From positions 124,001 to 188,000 of the forward strand of contig CAJXTX010000001.1 of the NCBI GenBank assembly GCA_913060705.1: DNA of 64,000 bases, read 5' to 3'. Source of the DNA: an uncultured Bacteroidota bacterium. Lineage in GTDB: Bacteria > Bacteroidota > Bacteroidia > Flavobacteriales > Flavobacteriaceae. How positions within the stretch are numbered: position 1 is the first letter of the stretch; each line of letters starts with the position of its first letter. Below are positions 45,522-56,147 of the stretch, in pieces. Made by a program: the position numbers and the translations under genes. The notes beneath the pieces are model-generated. The model saw only the letters and a list, made by a program, of their open reading frames with translations. It was not told where the DNA came from and ran no database searches.

Positions 45522-45529
45522 TATATTTA
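45522..45529 (+). promoter_or_regulatory. Candidate -7 element TATATTTA upstream of icd
   Basis: Near match to TAnnTTTG; shared TATATTTAC string with pheT and recN upstream regions. Confidence 0.35.
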
Positions 45530-45555
45530 CCGCGCTTAACCAAACCTAAAGCAAG

Positions 45556-47775
45556 ATGAAGACGATTTATTACACAATGACCGATGAGGCCCCTGCGTTG
45601 GCTACCAATTCATTTTTACCCCTTATTAAAAAGATTACAAAAGAGGCTGGTATTCAATTCATTTTAAAAGACATCTCGCTATCAAGTCGTATCATCGCGG
45701 TCTTCTCAGATCTATTACCAGAAGATCAAAGAACTGAAGACGCCCTTTCGAAACTAGGTGAATTGGCAAAGCAAGAAGACACAACCATAATAAAACTCCC
45801 TAATATCAGCGCTTCAATGGCGCAATTAAAAGCAGCCATTAAGGAATTACAAGAAAAAGGGATTGCTGTTCCTGATTATCCCGATTCTCCTTCAACCCCA
45901 GAAGAAGAAGATTTTAAAGCACGTTACGACAAGGTAAAGGGTAGCGCTGTGAATCCGGTCCTTCGTGAAGGAAACTCTGACAGACGTGCTCCAAGAGCTG
46001 TAAAGAACTTTGCTAAAAACAATCCGCACCACATGGGCGCATGGGAGACAAACAGCGGTACACGTGTAAAAACAATGTCTTCAGGAGATTTCAGGTCAAA
46101 TGAGAAATCTTTAACTCTCGATAGAGACCGTACGGTGTCTCTGATCTTAAAAACCGATAAAGGTGAAGAGATTAGCTTGAGGTCTAACCTCAAACTAATC
46201 GCCGAAGAAATTATAGACATGAGCGTCATGCAACGCAGTGCACTCACAGACTTCTTCAGAGAGGCGTACAAAGAAGGAGCCTCAGAAAACCTTTTGCTTT
46301 CGCTTCACATGAAAGCAACAATGATGAAGGTGTCTGACCCGATCATCTTTGGTCACGGTATTAACGTTTATTTTGAATCGCTTTTTTCTGAGTATGCAAG
46401 CACTATAGAGCGATTGAAAATCAATTCAAATGAAGGACTCCAAAGTATTTTAAATCGTCTAGCACAAGATGAATCTGAAGACGCCAATTCCCTTCACAAA
46501 GCACTACTAGATCAGCTACATACACAAGCGCCTTGGGCTATGGTGAATTCGGATAAAGGAATTTCAAACCTTCACGTTCCGAGTGATGTGATAATTGATG
46601 CCTCGATGCCCGCGATGATTCGCAACTCAGGTAAAATGTACGACGCCAAGGGACAATTACAAGATACTCTAGCGATTATTCCTGACAGCTCTTATGCTGC
46701 AGTGTATCAAAGTACTATTGATTTTTGCAAAGAGAATGGGGCTTTTGATCCGTCTACGATGGGAACGGTTCCTAATGTTGGTCTTATGGCCCAAAAGGCA
46801 GAGGAGTACGGTTCGCATGACAAAACCTTCGAGATCGCCCATAGGGGTACAGTAAAAGTAGTCGATGAAACCACCAAAGAGGTCTTAGCCGAAACCAAAG
46901 TGGAAGAAGGAGACATTTGGAGAATGTGCCAGGTTAAAGATGCTCCAGTAAGAAATTGGGTTTCTTTGGCTGTTGAACGTGCAAGACTTTCAGATACCCC
47001 TGCCATTTTTTGGTTAGATGAGACTCGAGCCCATGATGCAGAATTGATCAAGAAGGTAAAAACCTATCTCGCTGAAGAAGATACAACGGGACTAGACATA
47101 AGAATTCTTGGCGTAGCAGAAGCCACCCTAGAAACCCTAAAACGATTGAAAGACGGAAAAGATACGATCTCTGTTACCGGAAACGTATTGAGAGATTATC
47201 TAACTGATCTCTTCCCTATTTTAGAAGTAGGAACCTCAGCTAAAATGCTATCAATAGTTCCTCTGATGAACGGAGGAGGCCTTTTCGAAACGGGTGCAGG
47301 TGGATCAGCTCCTAAACACGTTGAGCAGTTCCTAGAAGAAGGGCACCTACGTTGGGATTCACTAGGTGAATTTTTAGCACTAGAAGTTGCGCTTGAGTTT
47401 ATTGCTCAAAAGAACAATTTAGACAGCCTTGCTATTTATGCTAACTGTTTGGGGGATGCCGTTGAACGCTTACTGAATGAAAATCTAGGCCCTCAGAGAA
47501 GTGTGGGTTCTTTAGATACTCGAGGTAGCCATTTTCACTTGATTAAATTCTGGATTGAAGCCTTAGGACAATCGAATCTTGAGCCCACACAGCGAGACAG
47601 GTTCAAGCGTCTTAGCGAGACTTTGAATTCTAAAGAAGAAACTATTTTAAGTGAGATTAATAACACTCAAGGTAAGGCACAAGAAATTGGTGGCTATTAC
47701 GCTCCCGATCCTAGCTTAGCCTCAGCGGCAATGCGTCCGAGTAACACCTTGAACGCACTGATTGAAGAATTCTAA
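45556..47775 (+). CDS. icd: NADP-dependent isocitrate dehydrogenase, monomeric type
   Basis: 739 aa; [15 protein letters not shown]-like N-terminus, [53 protein letters not shown]. Confidence 0.97.
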   Translation: MKTIYYTMTDEAPALATNSFLPLIKKITKEAGIQFILKDISLSSRIIAVFSDLLPEDQRTEDALSKLGELAKQEDTTIIKLPNISASMAQLKAAIKELQEKGIAVPDYPDSPSTPEEEDFKARYDKVKGSAVNPVLREGNSDRRAPRAVKNFAKNNPHHMGAWETNSGTRVKTMSSGDFRSNEKSLTLDRDRTVSLILKTDKGEEISLRSNLKLIAEEIIDMSVMQRSALTDFFREAYKEGASENLLLSLHMKATMMKVSDPIIFGHGINVYFESLFSEYASTIERLKINSNEGLQSILNRLAQDESEDANSLHKALLDQLHTQAPWAMVNSDKGISNLHVPSDVIIDASMPAMIRNSGKMYDAKGQLQDTLAIIPDSSYAAVYQSTIDFCKENGAFDPSTMGTVPNVGLMAQKAEEYGSHDKTFEIAHRGTVKVVDETTKEVLAETKVEEGDIWRMCQVKDAPVRNWVSLAVERARLSDTPAIFWLDETRAHDAELIKKVKTYLAEEDTTGLDIRILGVAEATLETLKRLKDGKDTISVTGNVLRDYLTDLFPILEVGTSAKMLSIVPLMNGGGLFETGAGGSAPKHVEQFLEEGHLRWDSLGEFLALEVALEFIAQKNNLDSLAIYANCLGDAVERLLNENLGPQRSVGSLDTRGSHFHLIKFWIEALGQSNLEPTQRDRFKRLSETLNSKEETILSEINNTQGKAQEIGGYYAPDPSLASAAMRPSNTLNALIEEF

Positions 47776-47784
47776 GGGTAGTTC

Positions 47785-48009
47785 GTGGGTAAACTCAGAA
47801 AGGGAATAAAAACGTGGTTGATTACTCTGCTCCTGATGGCAACAGGACCTGTGGTATTAAGCAGTGCTTTTAAAAACGAAGGTCACCCCCTATTCTGGGT
47901 GGTTGCGATTATTGGAGGACTTATATGTCTCGCGGCGCTTTACTTCGGATTTAAGGCTATAAAGCTTATTGTGAGCTTCCTATTTGATTCTTCTGATCCA
48001 ACCAAATAG
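47785..48009 (+). CDS. Small two-TM membrane protein, likely DUF6095 family
   Basis: 74 aa, two hydrophobic segments, GTG start; 3' end overlaps the convergent DUF4294 gene. Confidence 0.65.
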   Translation: MGKLRKGIKTWLITLLLMATGPVVLSSAFKNEGHPLFWVVAIIGGLICLAALYFGFKAIKLIVSFLFDSSDPTK

Positions 48010-48640
48010 CTTCCATCCTTTTCAAATCGACGGGTTCCTCAGCTTCCTCGTATGGCAACAAACCTCTTAAATAGGCGCGTTGCAATATATCTTCAGTCCA
48101 GTAGTCTAATTTATTACTGTAAGGATCATAGGTCGATTTAAGATCCATGTCATAAAGCTTGGCCGCCGTTTGATACCAAAAGGCGGTAAACCCGTTTCGA
48201 TAATCTTTAACAAGGTCAAACGCACTGATCCCTGTTTGACGATCAATCAAAGAAATTAAAACTCTGCCGTCGTTCCTCGACAATTTTTTGAGCTCATCTG
48301 TAAGCTCCTCTTGAAGATATTCTTTTACCTGCTTGGTGTACAGTCGCTTTTTGCGCTTAGAACCCATCTTTTCTAAGCGATTGCGTAAACTATCTAACCG
48401 ATGCGAGGCCATAATAGCATAGCGGTATACTTTAAAAATGCGGTATTGGTGTCTCAAATAGGCAATACGCGCTGCCTCATCCTCAAATTTTAAAGGTGCT
48501 AAAACATAGACCTCATCAAGCTCGATAGTCTCAGAAAAGACCGAATCATTCTCGAGTTTATAGCGCATAGTTTCTTGCCCTACCATTAAGGTCGAAGAGG
48601 CCAAACACAACCCAAAAATCAATAGAATACCGTATCTCAT
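47966..48640 (-). CDS. DUF4294 domain-containing protein
   Basis: Signal peptide; FEDEAARIAYLRHQYRIFKVYRYAIMASHRLDSL..LSRNDGRVLISLIDRQTGISAFDLVKDYRNGFTAFWYQTAA. Confidence 0.85.
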   Translation of the reverse strand: MRYGILLIFGLCLASSTLMVGQETMRYKLENDSVFSETIELDEVYVLAPLKFEDEAARIAYLRHQYRIFKVYRYAIMASHRLDSLRNRLEKMGSKRKKRLYTKQVKEYLQEELTDELKKLSRNDGRVLISLIDRQTGISAFDLVKDYRNGFTAFWYQTAAKLYDMDLKSTYDPYSNKLDYWTEDILQRAYLRGLLPYEEAEEPVDLKRMEAIWLDQKNQIGSSQ

Positions 48641-48681
48641 ACCGTTAGATATTCGCTAAATTAGAGCAAAATTACAGGAAC

Positions 48682-49770
48682 ATGAAGACTGCAGAAATTC
48701 TAGACAAAAAAGCATTAACCTTTTTAGAAAAATACCTCAATAACGCCTCTCCAACAGGCTATGAGGCACAAGGACAAAAAATCTGGATGGATTACCTCAA
48801 GCCCTATGTAGATGAATTTATTACGGACACCTACGGAACGGCAGTCGGAGTCATCAATCCTAAAGCAGCGTATAAGGTGGTGATTGAGGCTCACTCAGAT
48901 GAGATCTCATGGTATGTCAACTACATTACTGAAAATGGACTGATTTACGTCATTAGAAACGGAGGTAGCGACCACCAGATTGCTCCCTCTAAATGGGTAA
49001 ATATTCACACAAAAAACGGAATCGTAGAAGGCGTATTCGGGTGGCCAGCTATTCACACCAGAAAACCAGGTAAAGAAGAAACTCCTAAGCTTGAAAATAT
49101 TTTTATCGACATAGGAGCTAAGGATAAAGAAGAAGTTGAAAAAATGGGGGTGCATGTAGGATGCGTGATTACGTACCCAGATCAATTTAAGGTCCTCAAT
49201 AAAAACCACTTTGTTTGCCGTGCTTTAGACAACAGAGCAGGAGGATTTATGATCGCTCAAGTCGGAAGACTCCTAAAAGAAAATAAGGTGGAACTTCCTT
49301 TCGGATTGTATATCACGAACTCAGTCCAAGAAGAAATCGGTTTGAGAGGAGCTGAAATGATTACGGCGAGATTAAAGCCTAATGCCGCGATCGTCACGGA
49401 CGTTACGCATGATACGACCACACCAATGATTAGCAAAATCGAACAAGGTGAAATTAAAATGGGTTCAGGGCCGGTGATCTCATACGCACCAGCCATTCAG
49501 CACAAGTTGAGAGATTTAATCATCGACTCGGCTGAGCAACACAAGATTCCATTTCAGCGTAACGCCTCGTCACGTTATACTGGCACAGACACGGATGCCT
49601 TCGCATACAGCAACGGAGGGGTTGCCTCTGCGCTCATTTCGCTTCCTTTGCGCTATATGCACACTACCGTTGAAACAGTACACAAAGAAGATGTAGCCAA
49701 TGTGATACGATTGATCTATCAATCGCTCCTAAACATGAAAGACGGAGATGAATTCTCGTATTTCGAATAA
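48682..49770 (+). CDS. M42 family metallopeptidase (endoglucanase/aminopeptidase type)
   Basis: IEAHSDEISWYV, RALDNRAGGFMIAQV, NSVQEEIGLRGAEM. Confidence 0.94.
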   Translation: MKTAEILDKKALTFLEKYLNNASPTGYEAQGQKIWMDYLKPYVDEFITDTYGTAVGVINPKAAYKVVIEAHSDEISWYVNYITENGLIYVIRNGGSDHQIAPSKWVNIHTKNGIVEGVFGWPAIHTRKPGKEETPKLENIFIDIGAKDKEEVEKMGVHVGCVITYPDQFKVLNKNHFVCRALDNRAGGFMIAQVGRLLKENKVELPFGLYITNSVQEEIGLRGAEMITARLKPNAAIVTDVTHDTTTPMISKIEQGEIKMGSGPVISYAPAIQHKLRDLIIDSAEQHKIPFQRNASSRYTGTDTDAFAYSNGGVASALISLPLRYMHTTVETVHKEDVANVIRLIYQSLLNMKDGDEFSYFE

Positions 49771-49774
49771 ACCC

Positions 49775-51157
49775 TTAGTCGCGGTTTAACGGAAGTATGG
49801 TTTGAAGACTTTCGAGCTGAAATTCTTGCTGCTCGGAGGTCTTCATATTTTTTATGACCCAGGAATTTGCCTCGGTATTCCAAAAAGCGACATTCATGGC
49901 TTTACGCTTTTCAGCGTACTTATACTGTTTGGCGGGCTTTGCGGCTTCGGGGTAAAATTCTGAGGACACCCCTTCAGCGCGCAGCTTCGCAACCAAGTCC
50001 AACGCCATCAAAGGATCTGTATCCGTGAGGTGAAGAACCAAAACTTCAATTTGATCCCCAATAGTTGAAGGGAACAAGCCGAGCTCTTCTAAAACGAGAT
50101 AAATCCTATCTAATCCAAACGAAATCCCTACCCCACTTAAATCTTTCCCACCAAATGAAGCGGTCAGGTCATCATAACGCCCACCACCTCCGATGGCACC
50201 TAATTGAACGCTATTAGGAGCGCTTACTTCAAACAAGGTGCCCGTATAATAATGCAGGCCCCGTGCTAATGTAAGGTCAAAAGAAAGCGAAAGGGAATCA
50301 AGAGAAAGTTGAGCGGTTTGATCCAAAACAAATTGCATTTCTTCAATGCCTTTAGCTCCTATTTCAGAAGAGGCAAAGAGTGTTCTGAGGCGTTCTAATC
50401 GCGACTCAACAGATACGTTTTGATCTAGAAACGTAGCCAAGGTCTCCCAAATAGAGGGATCAAATCCTTGTGACTTTAGCTCTGTAGCTACACCTTCTGA
50501 ACCTATCTTATCGAGTTTATCCAGAATAACCATAAAGCTTGAAAGCCGCTCCTGAATGCCAAAAGCTTCAGCAATACCACTAAGCAGTTTTCTGTTGTTA
50601 AGTTTAACGGTTACTTTATGCTGCTCCTTTAATCCTAAGTCTGAAAAAATGGAATTATAGAGCTGCAAGAGTTCAACCTCTTGCCAGAGCGAATCTGCAC
50701 CAACAACATCAGCATCGCACTGGGTGAACTCGCGGAATCTCCCCTTTTGTGGGCGATCCGCACGCCACACTGGCTGAATCTGATAACGCTTAAATGGAAA
50801 AGCGAGCTCATTCTGGTGTTGTACCACAAAACGTGCGAAAGGTACCGTTAGGTCGTAACGTAAAGCCTTGTCACTTATTGAAGAAGTTAAGGCTTGACTA
50901 TCTTGGGCTTCTAAGGCAGAAGTATTGGCTTTGGCCAAATAGTCTCCTGACTTAAGAATTTTAAAAATCAATCGGTCACCCTCCTCGCCATACTTTCCCA
51001 TCAAGGTGGCATAGTTCTCGAAACTAGGGGTCTCAATTCTTGAAAAACCAAAGCGCTTGAAATGCTTTTCTATAATGGCAATCATGAATTGACGTTTACT
51101 CAATTCATCTCCATAAAAGTCTCGTGTTCCTTTTGCTAAGCTTGCTTGTGTCGCCAT
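49775..51157 (-). CDS. hisS: Histidine--tRNA ligase
   Basis: KGTRDFYGDELSKRQFMIAIIEKHFKRFGFSRIETPSFE..QPVWRADRPQKGRFREFTQCDADVVG. Confidence 0.97.
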   Translation of the reverse strand: MATQASLAKGTRDFYGDELSKRQFMIAIIEKHFKRFGFSRIETPSFENYATLMGKYGEEGDRLIFKILKSGDYLAKANTSALEAQDSQALTSSISDKALRYDLTVPFARFVVQHQNELAFPFKRYQIQPVWRADRPQKGRFREFTQCDADVVGADSLWQEVELLQLYNSIFSDLGLKEQHKVTVKLNNRKLLSGIAEAFGIQERLSSFMVILDKLDKIGSEGVATELKSQGFDPSIWETLATFLDQNVSVESRLERLRTLFASSEIGAKGIEEMQFVLDQTAQLSLDSLSLSFDLTLARGLHYYTGTLFEVSAPNSVQLGAIGGGGRYDDLTASFGGKDLSGVGISFGLDRIYLVLEELGLFPSTIGDQIEVLVLHLTDTDPLMALDLVAKLRAEGVSSEFYPEAAKPAKQYKYAEKRKAMNVAFWNTEANSWVIKNMKTSEQQEFQLESLQTILPLNRD

Positions 51158-51172
51158 AGTTGGTTACGTATA

Positions 51173-51655
51173 TTATTCCTCAGCGCTATCTAAAAGATCT
51201 TCAAACCAATCGTAAAGAGCACCCTTTGTGATTACTCCGCCTTTTTCAATGAGCTCAAATTTATCAGAGTTTTTGTTACCAGCATAGGCCTTAGAGGCTC
51301 TTTTGTAAGTAACATAATCAGAATTGTAATGCTGCTTAAACCAATCGAATCCGTCCTTTTCTCTTAAATCTATGGCTGAATTCGCCACCTCTACTGCAAT
51401 CAATTTAATTTCTTGATCGAGGCACTTGAACAAATACATATGATTAGCTGAGATATTTTCAATGTAATGAGCACGCTCTAAAACGGCATCCCAAACCAAA
51501 TCACTAAACTGATCTAGCAATTGATCCACTTGGTCAGCCTCTTGCTCCTTTTTGATTTCCCAAGCGGCACGATCTATGCCCTGGGTTGCTAAGAAGGTTG
51601 AGAACTCCTCATGCATGTCCTCAAACTGTTCTTTTGTTAATCTTCTAAAATTCAT
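51173..51655 (-). CDS. Conserved hypothetical, probably DUF6495 family
   Basis: MNFRRLTKEQFEDMHEEFSTFLATQGIDRAAWE; recalled flavobacterial family, not searched. Confidence 0.65.
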   Translation of the reverse strand: MNFRRLTKEQFEDMHEEFSTFLATQGIDRAAWEIKKEQEADQVDQLLDQFSDLVWDAVLERAHYIENISANHMYLFKCLDQEIKLIAVEVANSAIDLREKDGFDWFKQHYNSDYVTYKRASKAYAGNKNSDKFELIEKGGVITKGALYDWFEDLLDSAEE

Positions 51656-51664
51656 CTTTAAACT

Positions 51665-51691
51665 AAAAAGGGGCCTAAATAAGGCCCCTTT
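51665..51691 (-). terminator. Rho-independent terminator of the rpsF-rpsR-rplI operon
   Basis: Minus strand AAAGGGGCC-TTATTTA-GGCCCCTTTTT. Confidence 0.85.
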
Positions 51692-51711
51692 AAATTTGTA
51701 TTTAGTGCAAA

Positions 51712-52164
51712 CTAGTTTGCCTCAGGAACAACCTCAAACGCAAGATCTGCAATCACCTCGCGGTGAAGTCTAACTTTCGCAGTGTATGATCCTAAACGCT
51801 TCACAGAACCACCCTGAACAAGAATATATTTCTTGTCGATAGACTCGTTTTGCTTTTCTAGTGCCGCGGCAATGTCAATATTCGAAATAGATCCGAACAA
51901 TTTGTCACCAGCCCCTACTTTGGCCTGAAGCTTCAATTGAAGCGCAGCAATTCGATCAGCGATTGCTTGTGCATCTTTTACTAACTGAGCTTCCTTATGA
52001 GCGCGTTGTCTTAAGTTTTCGGCGTGTACTTTTTTCGCTGAAGGAGTCGCTAGAACAGCAAGTCCTTGAGGAATCAAAAAGTTTCGGCCGTAACCGTTTT
52101 TTACTGAGATAATATCGTCTTTAAACCCTAGGTTTTGAACGTCTTCTTTTAAAATAATTTCCAT
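51712..52164 (-). CDS. rplI: 50S ribosomal protein L9
   Basis: MEIILKEDVQNLGFKDDIISVKNGYGRNFLIPQGLA. Confidence 0.97.
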   Translation of the reverse strand: MEIILKEDVQNLGFKDDIISVKNGYGRNFLIPQGLAVLATPSAKKVHAENLRQRAHKEAQLVKDAQAIADRIAALQLKLQAKVGAGDKLFGSISNIDIAAALEKQNESIDKKYILVQGGSVKRLGSYTAKVRLHREVIADLAFEVVPEAN

Positions 52165-52178
52165 AGTTCCTCGCGTAA

Positions 52179-52475
52179 TTATTTTAACATATCTCCTACA
52201 TATGGCATAAGTGCCAAATGTCTTGCTCTCTTGATAGCCTGAGAGACTTTACGCTGATACTTCAACGATGTTCCGGTAAGTCTTCTTGGAAGAATCTTTC
52301 CTTGCTCGTTTACGAGCTTTAGAAGAAAGTCTGGGTCTTTGTAATCGATATACTTGATACCAGATTTCTTGAAGCGACAGTATTTTTTGTCCTTCTGAGT
52401 GTCGATGTTTAAAGGAGTCAAATAACGAATCTCTCCGTCTTTCTTACCTTTTGCTTGTTGTTCAATCGATGACAT
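52179..52475 (-). CDS. rpsR: 30S ribosomal protein S18
   Basis: [64 protein letters not shown]. Confidence 0.98.
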   Translation of the reverse strand: MSSIEQQAKGKKDGEIRYLTPLNIDTQKDKKYCRFKKSGIKYIDYKDPDFLLKLVNEQGKILPRRLTGTSLKYQRKVSQAIKRARHLALMPYVGDMLK

Positions 52476-52477
52476 AA

Positions 52478-52813
52478 TTAAGCCGTTTTAAGTTTTTGTC
52501 TTCTTTTCTCCGCCCAAGCTACTGCGTGCTTGTCGAGTTTAACAGTCAAATAACGCATTACGCGCTCGTCTCTTCTGAATTCTAGTTCGAATTCAGTAAT
52601 AACTTCAGCGGGTGCGGTGAACTCAAACAAGTGGTAAAAACCACTCTTTTTGTTCTGAATTGGGTAGGCCAACTTTTTAAGCCCCCAGTTTTCTTTCGCA
52701 ACCATTGACGCGCCACGGCTTGTCAAGAAATCTTGAAATTTCTTCGCTGTTTCCTCCACCTGAGTATCAGATAGAACGGGATTCAAAATGAAAACAGTTT
52801 CGTATTGGTTCAT
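52478..52813 (-). CDS. rpsF: 30S ribosomal protein S6
   Basis: [55 protein letters not shown]. Confidence 0.97.
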   Translation of the reverse strand: MNQYETVFILNPVLSDTQVEETAKKFQDFLTSRGASMVAKENWGLKKLAYPIQNKKSGFYHLFEFTAPAEVITEFELEFRRDERVMRYLTVKLDKHAVAWAEKRRQKLKTA

Positions 52814-52834
52814 AATAGTGTTTTAAAAGGAGTG

Positions 52835-52842
52835 CAAAAATA
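52835..52842 (-). promoter_or_regulatory. -7 element TATTTTTG upstream of rpsF
   Basis: Exact TAnnTTTG on the minus strand, 22 nt before the start codon. Confidence 0.5.
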
Positions 52843-52881
52843 GGTAAAGCATTTCTCCTTTACAAGCGTATAGAATAGTTT

Positions 52882-55164
52882 CTATATATGGTCTACATGG
52901 TAGCCGAAACGAACAGACTGAAAAGCTCCTATCCCTTCAAAAGAACGTTGTATACGCATAATAGCCTCTTTCAGTTTATTAGGGGACACCGTGCGGGGAT
53001 ACTTTACCACAATTTGCTGGTAATGTTGACCCCTAATTTTTGATACAATGGGACTGTCATTCCCCAAAACCTCAATCCCCTGAAGTTGACGCAAGGCTTT
53101 CGCAAACCAAGAAGCAGCTTCCCATACTGTTGACTCACTTTTGGCTCTAAATTGTATACGAATCATCCGAGCAAAAGGCGGATAAAAAAACTGTTTGCGT
53201 TCTAGCAGTTCGTCCTTGTAGAAAGAAGCGTCGTCATAATTTAAGAGCTGCTGTAGCACACGGTGTTCTGGATTGAAGGTCTGCAACAGCATCGACGCTG
53301 GGGTGGCGGATCGCCTTCCGCCTCTTCCGGCCACTTGAAGAATCAATTGAAAAGCCTGTTCCTGAGCACGGTAATCAGCTCTGTAAAGCATCTGATCTGC
53401 CTGGACCACTGCCACTAAACCAATATTTGAAAAATCAATACCCTTACTAATCATCTGGGTACCCACGAGCATATCGTATTCTTGTGCCTCAAAAGCACTT
53501 AAGGCTTTTCTCCGTTTTGACAAGGATGCACTCGAATCGCTATCAACGCGAAGGACAGAATGACTGGGATACTGTTCTTTGAGAAAGTGTTCAATCTGTT
53601 CTGTGCCCAACCCTTGGGCCACACTATCGAATTGGCCGCAATCTCCGCATTCGATCGTATAACGCTCTTCGTAGCCACAATAATGACAACGCAGCATCGA
53701 TTCTCTTTTGTGATAGGTTAAACCCACATCGCAATGTTTGCAGCGTTTCACTGCTCCACAACTATGACATGACACCAGAGTGGCATAACCCCTTCGGTTT
53801 TGGAAAAACAAGATTTGCTTGCGCTCTTCAAGGGTACTCTCTATGGCCGAAAGTAATGTTTGAGAGAAAAATCCATGCATTCGCTTGCGTTTGTATTCTT
53901 CTCTTAGATCGATCAGTTTGAGTTGAGTTGGCAAGGCTTCTGCGTATCTTGAATTGAGATCCACTCTCGCGTACTTCTCCCCCCCCTTTTTAGGTTGAGC
54001 ATTAAAAATACTTTCAATACTTGGTGTAGCTGATCCTAATAAAATCGAGGCTTTGGTTAGATGACCGAGGTATACTGCCACATCACGGGCATGATAACGC
54101 GGAGCCGGATCTGATTGTTTATAAGAATAATCGTGCTCCTCATCAACGACGATCATTCCCAATTCACGAAAGGGCAAAAACAATGCCGAACGCGAGCCTA
54201 CTACAATTTGAACGCTTGGATCTTGATTCAGAATTTTTTCCCAGGCTTCAACGCGCTGGGCCGAACTCATCGAAGAATTGTAAGCGAGTACTTGTTCTGG
54301 AAAACGGCGGTTGATGCGCATAGTTAACTCTGTGGTCAACGCAATCTCCGGGAGTAAAAACAACACTTGCTGAGAGCGACCGATCACCTCTTCAATAAGT
54401 TTCATGTAAATCTCTGTCTTTCCGGAGCCTGTAACCCCCTTGAGAAGAACAGGTTTATTGGCGGAAAACCCTGACTTAATTTGTACAAAGGCCTCTTCTT
54501 GTGCTGATGAAAGCTTAAACTCATGAAGTTCAGAGGCTATGGGCTCAATAAAAGAGGTAGGCCGCTCGGTTAGAGCGATTACTTCTTTTTCGCACAACGC
54601 ATGACGAACCGCTGTGCTCACCCCAGCGTGCTTTCGAAGTCTTTTCCATGAAATAGGTGCACCATCAGGGCTCAACTCCATAAGAGTCTTTAGCAATGCA
54701 ATCTGACGTGCTGATTTATTGGCTTCTAGGATACTTAATGCCTTGGATTGATCAATGAGCTGAACCCAATACTCTTGGGCCGTTTTGGCTTCATCCAACA
54801 TAAGGTGTAACGGATCTTGCTCAGTCTCTGATTTGTCCCATTTACTTTCAATAAGTAAACCGGGAACTAAAGCCGTTCGCATTACCTCTCCAAGGCTACA
54901 CATGTAGTGTTGTGCCATCCACTCCCAGAGCGCTAATTGATGGGGTGTAACAATGGGATAATCTTCGTAAACACCTTCAATGGTCTTCGTTTCATAAGTT
55001 GGCTCAGAAACGCCAACGCGCCATACAATTCCGGTATAGCGTTTTTGCTTTCCAAAAGGAACAATAACGCGCTGACCCCGCTCCACATGAAGAGCAGCAT
55101 TTACGCTGTAGGTAAAAGGTCTCGCTAGTTTAAGCGGAAGCAGAATCTCAACAAACATGATCAA
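52882..55164 (-). CDS. priA: Primosomal protein N' (replication restart helicase)
   Basis: LLKGVTGSGKTEIYMKLIEEV, VVDEEHDYSYKQ, paired-Cys zinc ribbons, 760 aa. Confidence 0.97.
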   Translation of the reverse strand: MIMFVEILLPLKLARPFTYSVNAALHVERGQRVIVPFGKQKRYTGIVWRVGVSEPTYETKTIEGVYEDYPIVTPHQLALWEWMAQHYMCSLGEVMRTALVPGLLIESKWDKSETEQDPLHLMLDEAKTAQEYWVQLIDQSKALSILEANKSARQIALLKTLMELSPDGAPISWKRLRKHAGVSTAVRHALCEKEVIALTERPTSFIEPIASELHEFKLSSAQEEAFVQIKSGFSANKPVLLKGVTGSGKTEIYMKLIEEVIGRSQQVLFLLPEIALTTELTMRINRRFPEQVLAYNSSMSSAQRVEAWEKILNQDPSVQIVVGSRSALFLPFRELGMIVVDEEHDYSYKQSDPAPRYHARDVAVYLGHLTKASILLGSATPSIESIFNAQPKKGGEKYARVDLNSRYAEALPTQLKLIDLREEYKRKRMHGFFSQTLLSAIESTLEERKQILFFQNRRGYATLVSCHSCGAVKRCKHCDVGLTYHKRESMLRCHYCGYEERYTIECGDCGQFDSVAQGLGTEQIEHFLKEQYPSHSVLRVDSDSSASLSKRRKALSAFEAQEYDMLVGTQMISKGIDFSNIGLVAVVQADQMLYRADYRAQEQAFQLILQVAGRGGRRSATPASMLLQTFNPEHRVLQQLLNYDDASFYKDELLERKQFFYPPFARMIRIQFRAKSESTVWEAASWFAKALRQLQGIEVLGNDSPIVSKIRGQHYQQIVVKYPRTVSPNKLKEAIMRIQRSFEGIGAFQSVRFGYHVDHI

Positions 55165-56093
55165 GAGGTTACCGAAGGGTCTTCTCCTCTTTTAAATCGG
55201 GCCAGAAGCACATTAAGTTCATATCCTAAGAGCAGTATATTGGAGTTTAGCCAGAGGTAAAACATAAGAATCAACAATCCTCCAAGTGCTCCATACAATT
55301 CATTGTAGCTCGCAAATTCGTCTACGTATATTCCGAAGAAATAAGAGGTAATAACAATGAGCACAGTAGTCATGAGTGGACCCCATGAAAAAAATGAAGT
55401 ACGCGCCTTTCGGGCGGTTCCGAAAAAATAAAGAGAGGCCGTAGCTAAAAAAATAACGAAGACTACCAAAAACCGCTGCAATAATCGCGCAGAGAAGAAA
55501 TCCGTAGACACACTGAGTTGATTCAAGTACCATTCAGAATATACAAATCCAAGAGCTCCAAGACTCACTCCTAGCGCTAAGGACACGCCTACCGCAAAAG
55601 AATAAAGGTACTGTTTGAAAAAATTACGCGTGAAAGCTACATGGTAAGAGTGAGCGAATTCACTGAATATGCTATTCACACCGTTTGCTACTAAAAATAT
55701 CGAGAGTACAAAGGTTGAAGACAGTAATGTACCTGTATTCTTTTCTTTGAGTTCGGTAAAGATCTGTGAGAAATAATCGGCAGTAGCCTCGGGCAAGAAC
55801 GCTTCTAAAAATCGAAAAAGGGTCAAGTCATACGAGGCATTTGCTTGAACGAGCTCGAACAAATGCGGCATCAAGGTCAATAAGAAAATCAAAAGGGGAA
55901 ATAAAGCCGTAAATAGGCTAAACGCAATGGCACTAGCCCTAGAACTAAGCGCGCCTTTAATGAGCCCAGACCAATAAAGAGAAATCAAATCAAAGAGCGT
56001 AAAGCCCTTATAGCCAGGTAAGCTGACACGTTTCAACCATAAGGAAGCAAAACGATAGAATCGGTCAATTGATTTTAACAGGTGCTGTTTCAT
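55161..56093 (-). CDS. YihY/BrkB family membrane protein
   Basis: SRASAIAFSLFTALFPLLIFLLTLMPH and YGALGGLLILMFYLWLNSNILLLGYELNVLL. Confidence 0.93.
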   Translation of the reverse strand: MKQHLLKSIDRFYRFASLWLKRVSLPGYKGFTLFDLISLYWSGLIKGALSSRASAIAFSLFTALFPLLIFLLTLMPHLFELVQANASYDLTLFRFLEAFLPEATADYFSQIFTELKEKNTGTLLSSTFVLSIFLVANGVNSIFSEFAHSYHVAFTRNFFKQYLYSFAVGVSLALGVSLGALGFVYSEWYLNQLSVSTDFFSARLLQRFLVVFVIFLATASLYFFGTARKARTSFFSWGPLMTTVLIVITSYFFGIYVDEFASYNELYGALGGLLILMFYLWLNSNILLLGYELNVLLARFKRGEDPSVTS

Positions 56094-56147
56094 AATTTTT
56101 CAAGCTTAACCGATGGCCTTACCTTTAACAAAACGAAATTAGTAAAA

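Noticed and set aside
45924-46271. 115-aa minus-strand ORF (and 46707-47051) inside icd
   Set aside because: Antisense to a strong conserved CDS; low-complexity Ser-rich shadow translation, no recognisable family.
45556-47775. Monomeric NADP-isocitrate dehydrogenase as unusual enzyme
   Set aside because: Well-known class, common in several bacterial phyla.
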